A program made the translations under genes and the position numbers. From contig MNCI01002098.1 in the NCBI GenBank assembly GCA_015680685.1, forward strand, positions 562,574-626,573: a stretch of DNA of 64,000 nucleotides. The letters run 5' to 3'. Under the pieces are notes generated by a model. The model searched no databases. It was not told the origin of the DNA and saw only the letters and a list, made by a program, of their open reading frames with translations. The DNA is from Gnetum montanum. Taxonomy: Eukaryota; Streptophyta; Gnetopsida; Gnetales; Gnetaceae. Numbering within the stretch: position 1 is the first letter of the stretch; every line of letters starts with the position of its first letter. This document shows, one piece after another, positions 12,060 to 24,375 of this stretch.

Positions 12060-13130
12060 TATGTATGGTCCCTTCAAAAGTACCTAAAATGGCATGTACT
12101 ATGTAGCCTTTTGGGATAAATGGCTAGGATTGTAATAGAGGACCTTATTGCTTAATTGTATGGTTACATTTCTTGTCTATGAATGGTGCCTAAGTTTGGA
12201 TTAGTTCTTGTGGACTTCACTTCCCATAAGTGCTACTTGTCTATTTTCATTTAAAAGATTCAAATTCATTAGATGTTCCTTTTATGCTAAACTCAAATCA
12301 AGGTTAAGTTCACTAGTAGTAGCTAGGGTGTAAAGCTTTACTTGGATTGGAAGTATCAGTAACTTTCCATAGAATAACTCATATGGGGTGTACCCAATAG
12401 GTAATTTCCATGATGTTCTATAGGCCCATAGACCATCATTTAATTTCATACTCCAATCACATTAAAATCTATTAATCATCCTAGTGACTATTCTAGTAAT
12501 TTCATGGTTAGTAATTTTAGTTTGATCATTTGCTTTGGGATGATATGGTGTTGTTAATTTATGGTTAATCCCAATTTTTTGCATGAGTTTCTTAAAGGTA
12601 GCACCAATGAAGTGGGTTCCATTATTTAATATTACCATTCTAGGTATTCCAAATCAGTTCACCATGTGTTGTTGGAAAAACTTGGTAGCTATTTTTGTTG
12701 TACAATCCTTTACTACTACTACATTTGCCCACTTTGTGCAATAGTCCACAATCATTATAATGTATGCTTTCCCATTTAACATTAGTTGAATGAGCCCCAT
12801 AAGATATATTTCCCAAATATTAAAAGGCTCCAGTGGCTGTATCCAATGTCATGGCCCTTCATATCTGGCTATAATTCCTCCATCTCTTTGGCAACGTTCA
12901 CATGATTAGGCAAAAGTGTGGTTATCTTTGAATAGAGTAGGCCAAAAGTAGCATGCCATTAGCTATTTTAGTATTGTTCTATGCCCTACATAGTGGCACC
13001 ACATGGACCTTCATGGATTTCTTGTAACACTCTTTGCTAGTCACAATCAAGTATACACCATCTAACAAGCCCATCTACACAAATTTTGTATAGGTTTTCA
13101 TTTATTTCCATGTATTATTTAGCTTTGTGA
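12060..13130 (-). pseudogene. integrase and H2C2 zinc region of element B
   Basis: Minus-strand homolog of the integrase region of copies C, D and E: C-terminal part about 12060-12480, DDE core about 12480-12840, H2C2 finger region about 12850-13090. The plus-strand stretch at 12740-12800 corresponds to the segment before the first catalytic Asp. At 12614-12640 the second Asp motif reads L-N-N-G rather than F-D-N-G, so the catalytic Asp is lost. Numerous stops are present. In the family this enzyme joins the LTR ends to target DNA and makes the 5-bp duplication. Confidence 0.7.
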
Positions 13131-13398
13131 AGGAATTTTTCACATTGTTTTCTATTCCATTCAACAAGAAGCTCTAGTATTGTGAGATATGTTAGGTACT
13201 CTATAGTCCATGGTTGTTCTATTGAATTTACAACCTTTGTTGTTCTAGTGAAGAGGTTCTCATTAGAAAATTATTCTAATAAGGATTCTACTTGGTTGTT
13301 TGCATCCCATTTCAACCTTGATAAATGATTAGCTACAACATTTTCTGTCCCTTTTTTTTATCAATCACTGTAATTGATGAGATGCGGTTTGCACAGGC

Positions 13399-13529
13399 CG
13401 CGATATCACGTACGCGATATCGCAGCCGATGCGATATCGCATCCCCCACAATATCACGTACGCGATATCGCGTCCTTCCCTACGATATCGCGTACACGAT
13501 ATCGTAGTCCGCCGCCATGTCTATAAATA
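13399..13529 (+). promoter_or_regulatory. U3 promoter: array of GATATC palindromes plus TATAAATA
   Basis: The U3 is only about 147 bp. It holds six perfect GATATC cores and one degenerate core (AATATC), mostly embedded in longer palindromes such as GCGATATCGC and ACGCGATATCGC. They end just upstream of TATAAATA (13522-13529). Related LTRs carry fewer copies. The spacing next to the TATA box suggests binding sites or a structured element in the LTR promoter. The binding factor is unknown to me. Confidence 0.6.
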
Positions 13530-13858
13530 AGAGGCGGCTCTCCCTTATTTGGGGATCCCAATTTTAGAGTAGCGAAGCTCTGGTAGTTTGATCCCTCCAG
13601 AGTTAGAACTTTTCCCGTGTCTGCCCGCAGTGTGGTGAATGTGATTCTACGATGTCTTTATTCGAGTGTGCCGTACTTGGACACGCACATTATCGACAAT
13701 AAAGATCAAGATTACTTCATCATTGCAGCATTCACTTAGTTTATTTATTTGTTATTTATTTAATGTTATTTATTGCTTTCATAGCGCGGTGTGAGTATGA
13801 CTTAACTACGAGCATCTACGGGTGTGTACGGCTAGTTAAGGAATCGGTTACTCATCGC

Positions 13859-13871
13859 NNNNNNNNNNNNN
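13859..13871. other. 13-base N gap
   Basis: Thirteen unresolved bases inside the solo LTR, in the U5 half. The flanks (CTCATCGC and GCACTTAGGC) match a contiguous segment in the LTR at 10441 (near 11041-11060), so little sequence is missing. Confidence 0.9.
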
Positions 13872-15779
13872 GCACTTAGGCTAGATTATATTTCCTTACC
13901 CTTTTCCTCTTAGCTTAGATTTAGTTAAATATTATTTTCCACTGCCATCAGGAGCAGCGTTAGAATTAGGAACACATCATACACCTCATCTAGACTAAAC
14001 CATATGTGACATATGCAAAACTAGTCTAGATGGGAAGACAACGAACTGCAACCTAAGGCTAACTATCTAGGTGCTACAACTAGTCCATCTGCGGAGTTCG
14101 ACTGGATCGCGCGTGCGACGCTCGTTTCGTATGGTTGAGTGTAGGGGTACCTCGCCATTCATCAGTAATGTCAAAATCTTGAAGAATCACAAGCCATCTT
14201 ATCACTCTAGGACTAACCATTAGCTTGTTCATTAAAGCTTGGATGGCACTATGGTTTGTGTGAACACATATTTGGTAAATGAGCACATAATGTCTAAATT
14301 TTTCAAGTGCATACACCATGACTATCAGCTCCTTCTTAGTTATGGTGTTTAATTATGATTTGGTGATGCTCTTGCTAGCATAATGTATGTAGCATGGTCT
14401 CTTTTGATCATCAAGTTGTATTAATATTACATCAAGTGCATAGTTGGAGGCATCAATCATGATATGAAAAGGCCTTAACTAATCTAGAGCTTGATGGATT
14501 GGTGTGTCAACTACCTTCTATTTCAAAGTTTCAAATGCCTTTTCACATGACATAGTCCACTTATAAGATACATCCTACTTTGTGAGTTCTACTACATATT
14601 TGACTATTTTAGAGAAGCTTTCATTAAATCTTCTATAGTATCCCATATGGCCCAAAAAGGATCTTACATATTTTACTATCTACAACCTTTGAGTGATATT
14701 TTGGATGAATCTAATGTTTTTTAGGATCTACCTCTATACCCCTTTGGAAGATTTTGTGTTATGGTACTATGCCTTCCTAGACCATAAGATTGCTCGAGCT
14801 TTAGATTAGTTTCAACATATCTTTTAAGTACTTGCTCCAACTGGTCCAAGGCTTATTTGAAATCCAGCTCGTATGTGGAAAAATCATCCATGAAAAATTC
14901 AACACCATTACCTATATGCTTCTAGAAGATGCTTAAAACAAATCTCTGAAAGATTGCTAGTGCATTGCATAGACTGAAAGGCATCTATCTATAAGTAAAT
15001 GGTTCCCATGGACCAGTAAACATGGTTTTTCTTAATCCTCCAGTGCAATGTAAATTTGATTGTATCCACTGTACCTATCTAGAAAATTTTAGTACTCATG
15101 TCCTAAGATTATGTCTAGGACTTGATCCACAAATGGCAATGGAAAATAATCCTTAAACATAGTTGAATTTAACAACTGGAAGTCGATGCAAACGTGCCAT
15201 TTGCATCCTTTCTTTGGAACTATCACCAAAGGGCTTACCAATTCACTATCTACAATTGCATAAATGAATTCTACCCTTAGAAACATTTCCAATTATTTCT
15301 TAACTACCTCCTTAATTTTAGAATTAATTCCTTGTTGAGGTTAATGTTTTGGTTTAATTGTAGGATCAGTGTAGATTCGATGTTGGCAAATTCATGGATC
15401 AATTCTTGTGATTTCATCATAAGACCACACAAATGTTGTAGGTCATCTGTTGAGCACTTCCAATAGTTTTTTTTCCTTGTCTATGTTGGCATTAATAATT
15501 TCTGGATGCTCATTCTTTAGAAATGTGTATTCTAATGTTGCTAGTAGGGCTTTCAATTCTAGCAGTTCCAGTTTCATTATGTCTAGGATTTCCAAGTGTT
15601 ACTAGTCTATTTCTTCCTCATGATTATGTTAAGGGTAAGAGTATATTTTCCTTAGTTATTCCAACTTATCTATTTCTTCTATGTAGGTTCTAATGATCTA
15701 CTCTTCTAGTTCCATGTACTTATCAGATTGGGTTTCTTCGCTGGTAATCAGCCACTAGGTGCCCTCTTGTTAGGTGGTT

Positions 15780-16260
15780 GATGCATACAGGAAATTTTGA
15801 ACACAACTTGTTTCTATGCATTGATTGCATACCTTAGTTTGTTTTCATTCAATGGTTCAAATTCTTTGCATGTAATTGTCCCCATGACTGTTGTATGCGA
15901 TACATGGAATCCTTTGTCTATGTATGATTTTGGCTTCATCTTCCTTGGAAATTTTCAAGGATAAATCACGAATTCCAAGCTTAGCATTCATGGTGCTAAT
16001 TCAAGCTATTTTCATGATAATTGATAATTCTTCCTTGTTTTTCCCCACATGAATTACTAGAAAATCAATAGGATAGGACTAGCCACTGATGGTGGTAATT
16101 AGATCATCAACCTATTTAAGTGAAACTATGATTGACTAATTTACAAGCTCTAAACAAATGTTACTTTTCTTTAGTGGTGGGAGGTTCTAGGATTGGTACA
16201 TGTTTTCAAATATTAGATTTAATCAAGACCCAAAATTTAATAAAGCTTTACACAATTTTT
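15780..16260 (-). pseudogene. aspartic protease region of element B
   Basis: It aligns with the protease of copies C and D (28263-28660 and 35624-36010). The block at about 16100-15850 keeps Y-P-I-D-F-L-V-I and R-D-L-S-L-K-I-S-K-E in a frame broken by stops. The flap-side start near 16235-16205 reads L-N-F-G-S where catalytic D-S/L-G is expected, so the active Asp has become Asn. In the family this retropepsin would cleave the Gag-Pol polyprotein. Confidence 0.6.
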
Positions 16261-16279
16261 GTCCTACTATTTGGAGATA

Positions 16280-18840
16280 AATCAAGGGACTTCCTAGGCT
16301 AGTTCTTTTCTATGAAAGAGCCCCTACCTTGATCCAATGGGTTATTGTTTATGTGAGCATGATAGCTCTAACATTGGAACCTGATGAAGTTGGAAGCTTA
16401 TTACATTGGGAAGGACTTGATGTAGATGGGGTGGAGCTAGATGTGTTCCCCATCCACTGGGTCATATCTAGACTTGTTCTAAATAATGCTCATTTATTAG
16501 GTTGATACTGAAAAGTATTATTCCTTTCATGTGTATTGTCTACCCTTGTAGCACTTTCTAAATAGGGTTGTAATGGTAAGTTCCCTTACATAATAGGAGG
16601 TGACATTGGTGGCATAGGACTAAAGTGTTGAGTAGAAGGTCTCGTTGTTGGTGGATGCATGTATAAGTTGGAATCAGTCCTTGGTAGCATTGATTTGTTG
16701 TATTCTACTAAATAGTACTATAGGGTTTGAACAATTTCACTATCAGGTGAGATTGAATGTTGTACATAGTATCCATAAATATTAGGTTATCAATATAGAT
16801 ACTATTAGTGTGATGATGGCATGACCCATGATTGTGGCTACTACCACTATTGATGGTATTGCTCTTGCGGCTGCAGCAAGGCTTCACTAAGATAGTACAT
16901 TGGTTGAGGTTGTTCTCTATAGTTACCTTAAGGATAATGTAACCACTTGGGAATTTTTTTTGAGCAAATCATTGGTTAAGTTCATATGCCCTAGTCTCTT
17001 GTAGATGTACCATAATTGGACAACATCCCTTAGGATGTTTGTACTAGCACACAGTGCAACCTTCATCATCTATGGAGTTGGTGTTTGAGTACCCAGATAC
17101 TAAAGCAACTTTACCATTTTGTCCAAATTTCCTCTTCTTCTTTTTATCTTTGCCTCTGTTGAATGCTTGTTTTTCTTTCTCCTCCACAATATTTAGTGTT
17201 GTTGTACATCATTCATCTATTGAATCCCACATTTTCACTACTTGTGATACTACATTGACAATAGATTTTTGAATCAATAACATCTCTTTCCTAATGACCT
17301 AGTCCAAGGTTTCTTCCTCTTGGGTATCACATACTTGTGCATCTCTTTTCTAGATTGATGGATCCCTATTGTATTCTTTAGCTAATTTTCTTTCTTTGAG
17401 TTGTCCTTCTTCTTTTGCCACTTGATCAATGAGTCTTTTAATTCAATGGACAATTAATTCTAATAGTCTTCCTTGGGCAAAAAATCCCCAAGGGTCTCTC
17501 TTATTTTACTTCTCAGCCCATCTATGATGTGCCTTAGCTATTCCTTGATGAAAATCCATGGCCTGGGCATCTATGTAATAGTGAATAATATCTGTCCATT
17601 TCTACATCAAGGGGCTCATAGGTCCTTTGTTTTTAGGTTTGGATTTTCTTTCTTAGGTTTGACACTTGTGAATATGTTTGATATTTGTCATTGAAAATTT
17701 TGAGCATAGTACTCTATCATTTGATGAATTTAGGTTCTAGTGACATGTACTAGCTTTCTAATTCCTTCACAAATGTTTTAGGAAATAGCTTCAATTTTTG
17801 CCAATCACTCTCTATGCTTTGAAGGGCATAGGCATCATGGAATTCTTAAAGGTGATGCTGAGGATTAGTGTTGTAACCTCCTTTAAATCAAGTCATGTTA
17901 TTCATATCTAGCCATTTGATTCGGTTGTCTCTCATGTGTCTAGTTGGTATGTAGATTGCTTCTTACATGTTGATCATTTACAAGTTTCCATAAGGGGTTC
18001 ATCATCATCATCGAGTTCATAGGCTTTATGATAGAGATGGTCCCTTCTATGCTTGTGCCTCTCTTCTATCTTTGTACCTTCTTCTTTCATGCTCCTTATT
18101 TTCTAAATCAAAATACCATGAGTATTGGTCATGATGATCATGAGCTCTTCTCTTTTTCCTATCAAAGTCTTAGTACTTGTGTCATCTCCTATTATAGTCA
18201 TTTGATGATCTTGATGAAGTAGAGGAGGTAGTAGGAGAATGGTGCCAGATGGTTCTCCTTTCATGACTCTGGAGAGTTTTCTTGTGGGACTTAGCAAGAT
18301 CCCTTGGCTTAGATTCTTGCTTATATCTTGAGTCAATAGCCTTCCCCTTGTGTATCTCGACTAAAGTAGAGTGAATTTGGGCTTTAATAGATTACTCTAA
18401 TATAATGATAAGTGTCTTTAATGGCTCCTCATGGTTCTAGTGGAGTCACTGCAAAATGAACTAATCAACATCAAGCTCTTCTATGATAAGAGATTTGTTG
18501 GCTTGCTTCCCTTTGGTATGAACATGCTTGATCTCCATAGCAACATCTGTCTTCATCTGATTCCTTGTACATTCATAGGATTTGAATCTAGTCTAAGTGC
18601 ATTCCCCTTAGAGAAATTTGTAGCATCTTTAGTACTACATGTTCAAGAGGTAGAACTATGTTACCTTGCATGTCTCTCCACCTCATTTGTTTATCTTGAT
18701 GGAATATGAAGGAAAAGTCTAGATGGTATGGATCAATGTGAGCATAAGTAATATGTGTCTGCATTGGCATTCTCTAGTCATCTTCATTCACAATTCTATC
18801 ACTACTCCTTGTTTCCTTGGCAAGTTATAGTTGATCATTA
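16280..18840 (-). pseudogene. gag of element B
   Basis: Minus-strand gag runs from about 18840 to 16280. The N-terminal region (18770-18660) has a block with D-F-S-F-I-F-H-Q-D-K, matched in element E at 56170-56215. A Ser/Arg/Asp/His segment follows (18280-18060). The capsid-like core (about 17960-17660) has I-P-T-R-H at its start and L-K-L-F-P-K-T-F and F-N-D-K-Y-Q-T-Y-S further on, typical of the retrotransposon gag family PF03732. The zinc-knuckle-like C-T-V-C-x3-H-P-K-G-C is near 17062-17020. A Pro/Tyr/Gln-rich tail runs towards 16400. Stops are mostly TAG at Gln/Trp sites. It is a different subfamily from C in the linker before the knuckle. Confidence 0.7.
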
Positions 18841-18852
18841 TGTGAAGCCATG

Positions 18853-19711
18853 TGATGAGTGGAAAATACCCCTATGCTCAACCATATGAATTACTAAACA
18901 TTCATGTGTGATCCGATTGAATTCCATGGACCCTTTATCTTCTAGTACACTAGCCTCTAGAAAGTGAACTTGCCCTAACAATCATTCATTGTCTTCCCAA
19001 TTACACTTGTGATATGCAAAGATATGGTTAAGTGTAATCAAGGCATATGATTTTTATTATTTTTTTGTTTTATATTTTGAGTTCTTAAAATAAATAATGA
19101 AATGAATGAAGAAATTTAATCGCTAATTTAATCTAACTAACTAACCAATGTCTAGCTAATCCTAACATAAACATCAAGTTCCACTTTTTGGACACATCGT
19201 GAACATGTATAATGCTACTAGGTTATCAAATGTTAAGCATTACTAGGATTACTGAGCATCATGTGCATGCTCGAAGTAGTTTTACTTATGTGCTTAATTA
19301 ATTACTATGTAATCTAGCTTAATTTAGATTAATTACTTAAAGCATTAAAAGAAATTGCATAAAACATTAAATGCATAAAGAAAATATTAAATTTAGACAA
19401 AGTGTTGCATGGTTTATTAGAAAGCTTGTTTTTATTGTCGCACACATTACCATGCTTAGGTACAATAATGCTTGAATAAAGATTTGTACACTTAATGATT
19501 ACTACTACAAATACTTGGGAAAATATTCTAACTCTAGGGAAGAAAAATTGCAAGAGCTCTGCTACACTATGACGAAAGACTTCCAAATTGTGCATCCAAG
19601 TGTTATATTTATAGGCTAGCACACATCCCATGATATTAGATATCTGACATTTCTTCTTAATCCCTGGTATCAGGTATTCAATATCAGATCCAAAAAACAT
19701 ACACTTCATCA
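18853..19711 (-). repeat. LTR shared by elements B (5') and D (3')
   Basis: TGATGAG...TTCATCA, 859 bp, with a reverse TATA-like box near 19600. On the left it abuts the gag/leader end of B; on the right it abuts the PPT (TATCCCCAC) and 3' UTR of D. A single LTR serving two bodies is the product expected from unequal LTR recombination. The PBS expected at 18841-18852 is weak (complement begins TGGCTTCAC) compared with the clearer PBS at 31434-31445. Confidence 0.75.
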
Positions 19712-21719
19712 TATCCCCACGAATAAATGAAAACTCATCCTTGAGTGAACAAAAGGAGGAATAGGTCCCTTACGTAAAAATATTGAGAAGGTATGGGATT
19801 ATTGACTAACATGAAAACTAAATCAAATAAAGCAAATAGATTCTAAGTAACCAAGTTTATAGATTTACAATATTTTATAGAACTGGGTATTCATGACAAT
19901 AGAATTGAACACCTTGGGCAAAACTAACATCCAACTCCTTTAGTAGCTGAAGAACGAGGGAGAAGATTTAATGATCATGAATGGGCCTTGTCGTATGATG
20001 TTGCTCCTTATTCCTTGGTGAAGATAGTCCTACTTCTAGTCCACACTTCTCTCTACAATCACAACAAAATCACAGATTAGTGTGCAATGTGTAACTTATA
20101 GCTTTTAGGTGCCTTGTCTCATTGGCAATTACACATAGTTAGGTTGTGATTATGGTGCATTGATTCTTTTAATAGTATTTGCTTTTTGTGGCTATTAGAG
20201 TTCATTGAAAGAGTTTAACTTCATAGATTGATGATGTTAGTATTAGTCCTTAGTTAAACCTTTATGGGAGTAAAAAAAATTTGAAAACTTTTTGTCATAA
20301 AAAAAAACCTAAGTGGCCCCCACAACATAGAGTGTACCTTCGGTAGTGGGAAGACTAAAAAATGGGTTAAAATGGATAAGCGATTCATCATTAAACCTTG
20401 AAAAGCCCAAATGCAATGAAATGATTGAAGAGGATTAAAGAGTTCACAACAACAAAAAAGAGGATTTCACTAAAAAAGATTGTGAAGATATGCATAATTG
20501 GATGTCATGGATGGAGCATGCAAATTGATTTGATTGTGAAAATGCCTAAGGATAAAGAACTTAACTATTCCAACTAAAAGGTATGTAATTGGATCCTTCC
20601 AAAAGTAGGCATAGGTCCTTTGTTTCCCTTGCATATCCTCAAACCAAGGAGTTCATAGTCCCCATTTGTGATTAATGGTTATGGAAAGTTAAGTATGAAA
20701 CCCAAAAGAAACTACCTAAGAATTTCAACACATCAAACCAAGACATCAGATAAGGACATGAACACTGGTAGTGAGGTGAGGCATGGAAAGTATAGATGGA
20801 AAAGAGAGAAAAAGTGGAATGGAGTTATTGATTAAGGTCACATGAAGTCCCTCATAAATTTTGTGGTTAAATAACTTGATAAAATTCATCCTTAGTCTAG
20901 ACCAAAATCAACCACATTTAGTAACTTTGCATTGCCACTCGAAGATTAGTCCATCCCCTTGAGACATAAGAGTGCTCTCATAGATTAATCACCATTCCTT
21001 ATGGAGAAGAAAAGAGAAGTAGAAAGTGAGAAAGGGCCTTAGTTAGAGGGGACCTTCAGGCATGGATAACATATCTTTCTAGTCCCATAACTAGTGTGTG
21101 TAGCTTGTTTATTTTGTCCAAGGGGTATGATTTCAATTTCCATCATGTTTATTTTCTTTTACTTTTTAGATGGGAACCACACCATGCAAAGACATTCAAC
21201 TTCCTATTAATGGTCAACACAGAATGGTAAGAAATACATGAAAACACTCATGCACCTAAGTATAAGGGTACAAAAAGTATTGAGTCTCTTTGAAGTCACA
21301 TCCTGTTCAAGCCCTTGAATCCTTTCCAAGTCCAAAAACTAGCAATGTCACATGTTCGTTAAAGGTTTGTTAAGGAAATAGACGTCATACTTCTAGAAAA
21401 AAAAAACAACACAGAGTTTGTGGATGGGTGGATGATGTGAACTCACTGTATGTTTCATGAACAAAAAAATCATGTCTTAGTTATGAATAAAAAAATTCAA
21501 AGCTAGAATCTAGACACTAATAATGAAATAACCAGATAGCACATGCCCACATCAAGCAACACGCATAGTACCCTGTTAGCAATAAGGCATGTTATTATTA
21601 GAACAAAATAAGAAAATCACATCAAAATAAAGAAAAATATACAAGAAATTGTAAAATAGTAAAGAAAAATAAAACATATTAACAATGTTATAAAATAGAT
21701 TTAAATGATGTAAAGTAAT
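19712..21719 (-). other. 3' UTR of element D, distal part
   Basis: It opens with the PPT complement (TATCCCCAC, 19712-19720). No reading frame looks real. It aligns with the 3' UTR of copy C (22540-24370) throughout, including the ACTCATCC segment after the PPT and the TAGAGGGGACC region at 21036-21060. It ends at the insertion point of copy C. Confidence 0.65.
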
Positions 21720-22539
21720 TGATGAGAAGAGAGGTACCCGTACATCGAACCATATGAATCACTAAGGTGTTATGTGCGATTTGGTCAAATTCCATGGACC
21801 TATAGTTATCTCGTACACTAGTTTCTCTAGGAAGTGAAATGGCATTGAGAACATTTGTTGTCTTCCCAACTACAGTTATGAGGCTCAAGGATATGATTTA
21901 AGTGTGATTGAGGTATATGAATTTTTGTCATTTTATATCTTATGGATGTAATTGCCTATAACCAGAATAAAGAGTTGAGTGGATTAAAAGCTAAAGTTTC
22001 CATTGCCTAACTAGCCTAACACAAGAAACTACCCCACTTTCTTGAACACATCTTGAACACATATAACACTATTAGGCTACCAAACGTTAAGCATTTCTGG
22101 GTTACCAAGTACTATATGAAAGCTCAAAGTGATCGTGCTTGTGTTTATTAACCAACTATAAATAAATTTATTAATTCAAATACATTAAAGTAAAGAGAAA
22201 TAAAGTAAAATGCATTAAACAAATATTAAGCTATTCTCATTGTTGCAAGGATTTTCAAAAGAGTTCATTTTATTTCCATCACACTACTATGTTCAGGGAC
22301 GTCAGTGCTTGACTCAGGAATTGTACACACTTTAGACTTCTTCTGCGGGCACTCAGAAAAAAATTTTAACTTTGAGGAAAAGAAACAGTAAGAGATTTGT
22401 TACCTTGTTCAAAACTAAAATTAAACTATACAAAAATTGACTGAAAATTAGAGCCCAGGTGTAGTATTTATAGACTTGGGGAATATAGCTCGATGTTAGA
22501 GCTAGGCCCCAATGTTGAATGTAAAAAATGTGTTCATCA
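21720..22539 (-). repeat. 3' LTR of copy C
   Basis: TGATGAG...TTCATCA, 820 bp. It aligns along its length with the 5' LTR at 31446-32327, for example the segment before CTCGTACACTAGTT and the block with AACACATATAACACTA near 22055. Length differences include loss of GATATC/ACGTC-type motifs at the U3 end. Confidence 0.9.
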
Positions 22540-22549
22540 TACCCCCACG
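22540..22549 (-). promoter_or_regulatory. polypurine tract of copy C
   Basis: TACCCCCACG on the plus strand is CGTGGGGGTA on the coding strand, immediately next to the 3' LTR. Same position and sequence type as the PPTs of B and D. Confidence 0.8.
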
Positions 22550-22783
22550 ATTGAATGAAAACTCATCCTTGAGTTAAGAAGAGGAGGAATAATTTTTTTA
22601 CAACATAATAGATTGGGTATGTATGGGATTATTAACTCTCACAAAAATTGACTTAGATGAAATAGACATATAGACTCTGAGTGCCCAAGTGTATGGAATT
22701 ACAGTATTTTTACTATATTAGTTGTTTATAATAAGAGAAGTGAACACCCTGGATAACACTAACATCCAACACCTCTTGGTAGT

Positions 22784-22786
<3 letters not shown>

Positions 22787-22820
<34 letters not shown>
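22787..22820. repeat. (AG)17 microsatellite
   Basis: Uninterrupted AG dinucleotides in the 3' UTR of copy C. Element E has a shorter CT/CTT-type run at the orthologous place (63819-63840, opposite strand), so the tract is ancestral to the family and expanded here. Confidence 0.9.
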
Positions 22821-22825
<5 letters not shown>

Positions 22826-24375
22826 ATCTAGCGATCACGAACAATCTTCATTGAGTGGTATTACAGCATCATACTTGGTGAAGATAATCCCACTTCCAGT
22901 CCATGCTTTCCATTGCAATCACAAAAAATCATGAATTAGTATATAATATGTAACACATAGCAATTAGATGCCTTGTCTCATTGGTGGTTACATGGCTAAG
23001 TTGTGATTGTGGTAGATTGGTTTCTTTGATAGTGTTAGCATGAAGGTTGACAAATAGGATAAAGTAGATAAGCTGTCTAGCAAATTTGAAAAAGTTCAAC
23101 ACAAGGAAATAGTTGAAGAGGATATAAGAATGCACAATAATAAAAATAAAAGTTCACTAAAAAATATGATGGATATGTGTACAATTGGATGTCATTGATG
23201 GGGTAAACAAAAGAATTTGATTGTAAGAGTGTTTAAGGGTAAAGAACTTAACTAACCCAACCAAAAGATATGTAAGTGGATCATCCCCAAAGTAGGCATA
23301 GGTCGTTCATGCCCTTGCATAACTTCAAACCAAAGAGTTCATGGACTCCATGGATGATTAACGGTTATAAAAGGTTAATTAAAAAAACCCAGAAGTACCT
23401 AACTAAGAATTCCAACACATCAAACTAGGACATTGAACCAAAATATGAAACCAGTAGTGAGGTGAGACATGGAAAGCATAGATGGATGATAGAGAGTGGA
23501 ATGGAGTTGCTGATTACGGTCACATGAAGTCCCTTGTGGATTTTATGGTTAAATGACTTGATAGGATCCATCCTTAGCCCAAACCAAAACCAACCACTTT
23601 CAATGACTTTGCATCGACATTCTAAGACCAATCCATCCCTTGAGACACAATTGTGCTCCGACAAAATAACCATCATTCCAAATTGGAGGAGAAGTAGGAA
23701 GTGAGGAAGGGCCTTGGTTAGAGGGAACTAGTCCTATAATTGGTGCTTGTAGCTTATTTATTTTGTCTAAGGAGCGTGCTTTGAGTTCCCATTTTTTTTT
23801 GAAATGGAAACCACACCATGCAAAGACACATGCATTTATTTTATTTAAGAGGTGTCCTTTGAATCCTCATCCCTTTTTTTTCTCTAATGAGAATCACACC
23901 ATGTGAGGATGTATGCATTTTTTTTCCAAGGGATGTGCTTTGAATTCTCATTTTCATCATTTTTTTTCAATGATAATTGTACCATGTAAGGACTTATTTA
24001 ACTTACTTTATTTGATGATGCAGAATAGTAAGGAGTCCATGAATACACACCTGCACCTAGGTAAATAGAAAAGCACAAAGAATATCAAATCCCCTTGAAG
24101 CCACACCCTTTTCAAACCTTTGAATCCATCCCAATTTCAAAAATTACCAAAGTTACAAATTTATTAAATTTTTAATTTTTAGAAAGGGACTACACATTTC
24201 CAAAACAGGGAAAACCATAGATTTTGTGAATCAGTGAATGTTGTGGACTCACTACCTGTTGCATGAAAAGAAACCATATCTTAATTATTAGTAATGAAAT
24301 TCAAAGCTAGAAACCAGACACCAATAATCAAATAACAAAAATATTACATAACATCATCAAGTAATGCTTACTAAT

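Larger units (their letters stand above)
13375..14164 (+). repeat. solo LTR (CpG-rich, youngest-looking) with TSD GTAAT
   Basis: TGATGAG...TTCATCA, flanked by GTAAT at 13370-13374 and 14165-14169. It is 790 bp and includes 13 N bases (13859-13871). TATAAATA lies at 13522-13529 and AATAAAGATC near 13698. It keeps many CG dinucleotides (for example near 14106-14130), unlike all surrounding DNA, which suggests little methylation-driven decay since insertion. It sits inside the RNase H of element B in the opposite orientation. Confidence 0.92.
13131..15310 (-). pseudogene. reverse transcriptase and RNase H of element B, split by a solo LTR
   Basis: RT occupies about 15310-14500. Near 15250-15100 it has P-L-V-I-V-P-K-K-G-C-K-W-H-V-C-I-D-F, the fingers motif of gypsy RT. 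Near 14880-14900 the catalytic box is F-M-D-D-F, so both Asp residues survive. RNase H starts at about 14490, is open at 14319-14165 (block with F-R-H-Y-V-L and S-P-R-V-I-R-W-L), and is then interrupted by the solo LTR at 13375-14164. Its remainder continues at 13370-13140. An R-A-S-H-A-R tail in the frame at 14080-14160 belongs to the LTR, not to RNase H. Confidence 0.75.
5065..19711 (-). mobile_element. Athila-like gypsy element B (LTR to LTR, with extra ORF and two nested solo LTRs)
   Basis: A minus-strand element runs from the 3' LTR at 5065-5932 to the LTR at 18853-19711. In transcript order it holds gag (18840-16280), protease, RT, RNase H, integrase (down to about 12060), a long 3' region, a PF20167-like reading frame (8950-6118), the PPT and the 3' LTR. 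Solo LTRs of the same superfamily interrupt it at 10441-11336 and 13375-14164. The right-hand LTR is also the 3' LTR of element D, so B and D form a tandem sharing one LTR. Its internal subfamily differs from C and D in gag and is strongly decayed. Confidence 0.65.

Noticed and set aside
13399-13510. GATATC palindromes as a CRISPR-like or satellite array
   Set aside because: Spacing is irregular, the unit is short, it lies in a U3 next to a TATA box, and the DNA is plant nuclear.
22722-22934. Frame with a long Arg-Glu repeat
   Set aside because: It is a translation of the (AG)17 microsatellite in a 3' UTR.
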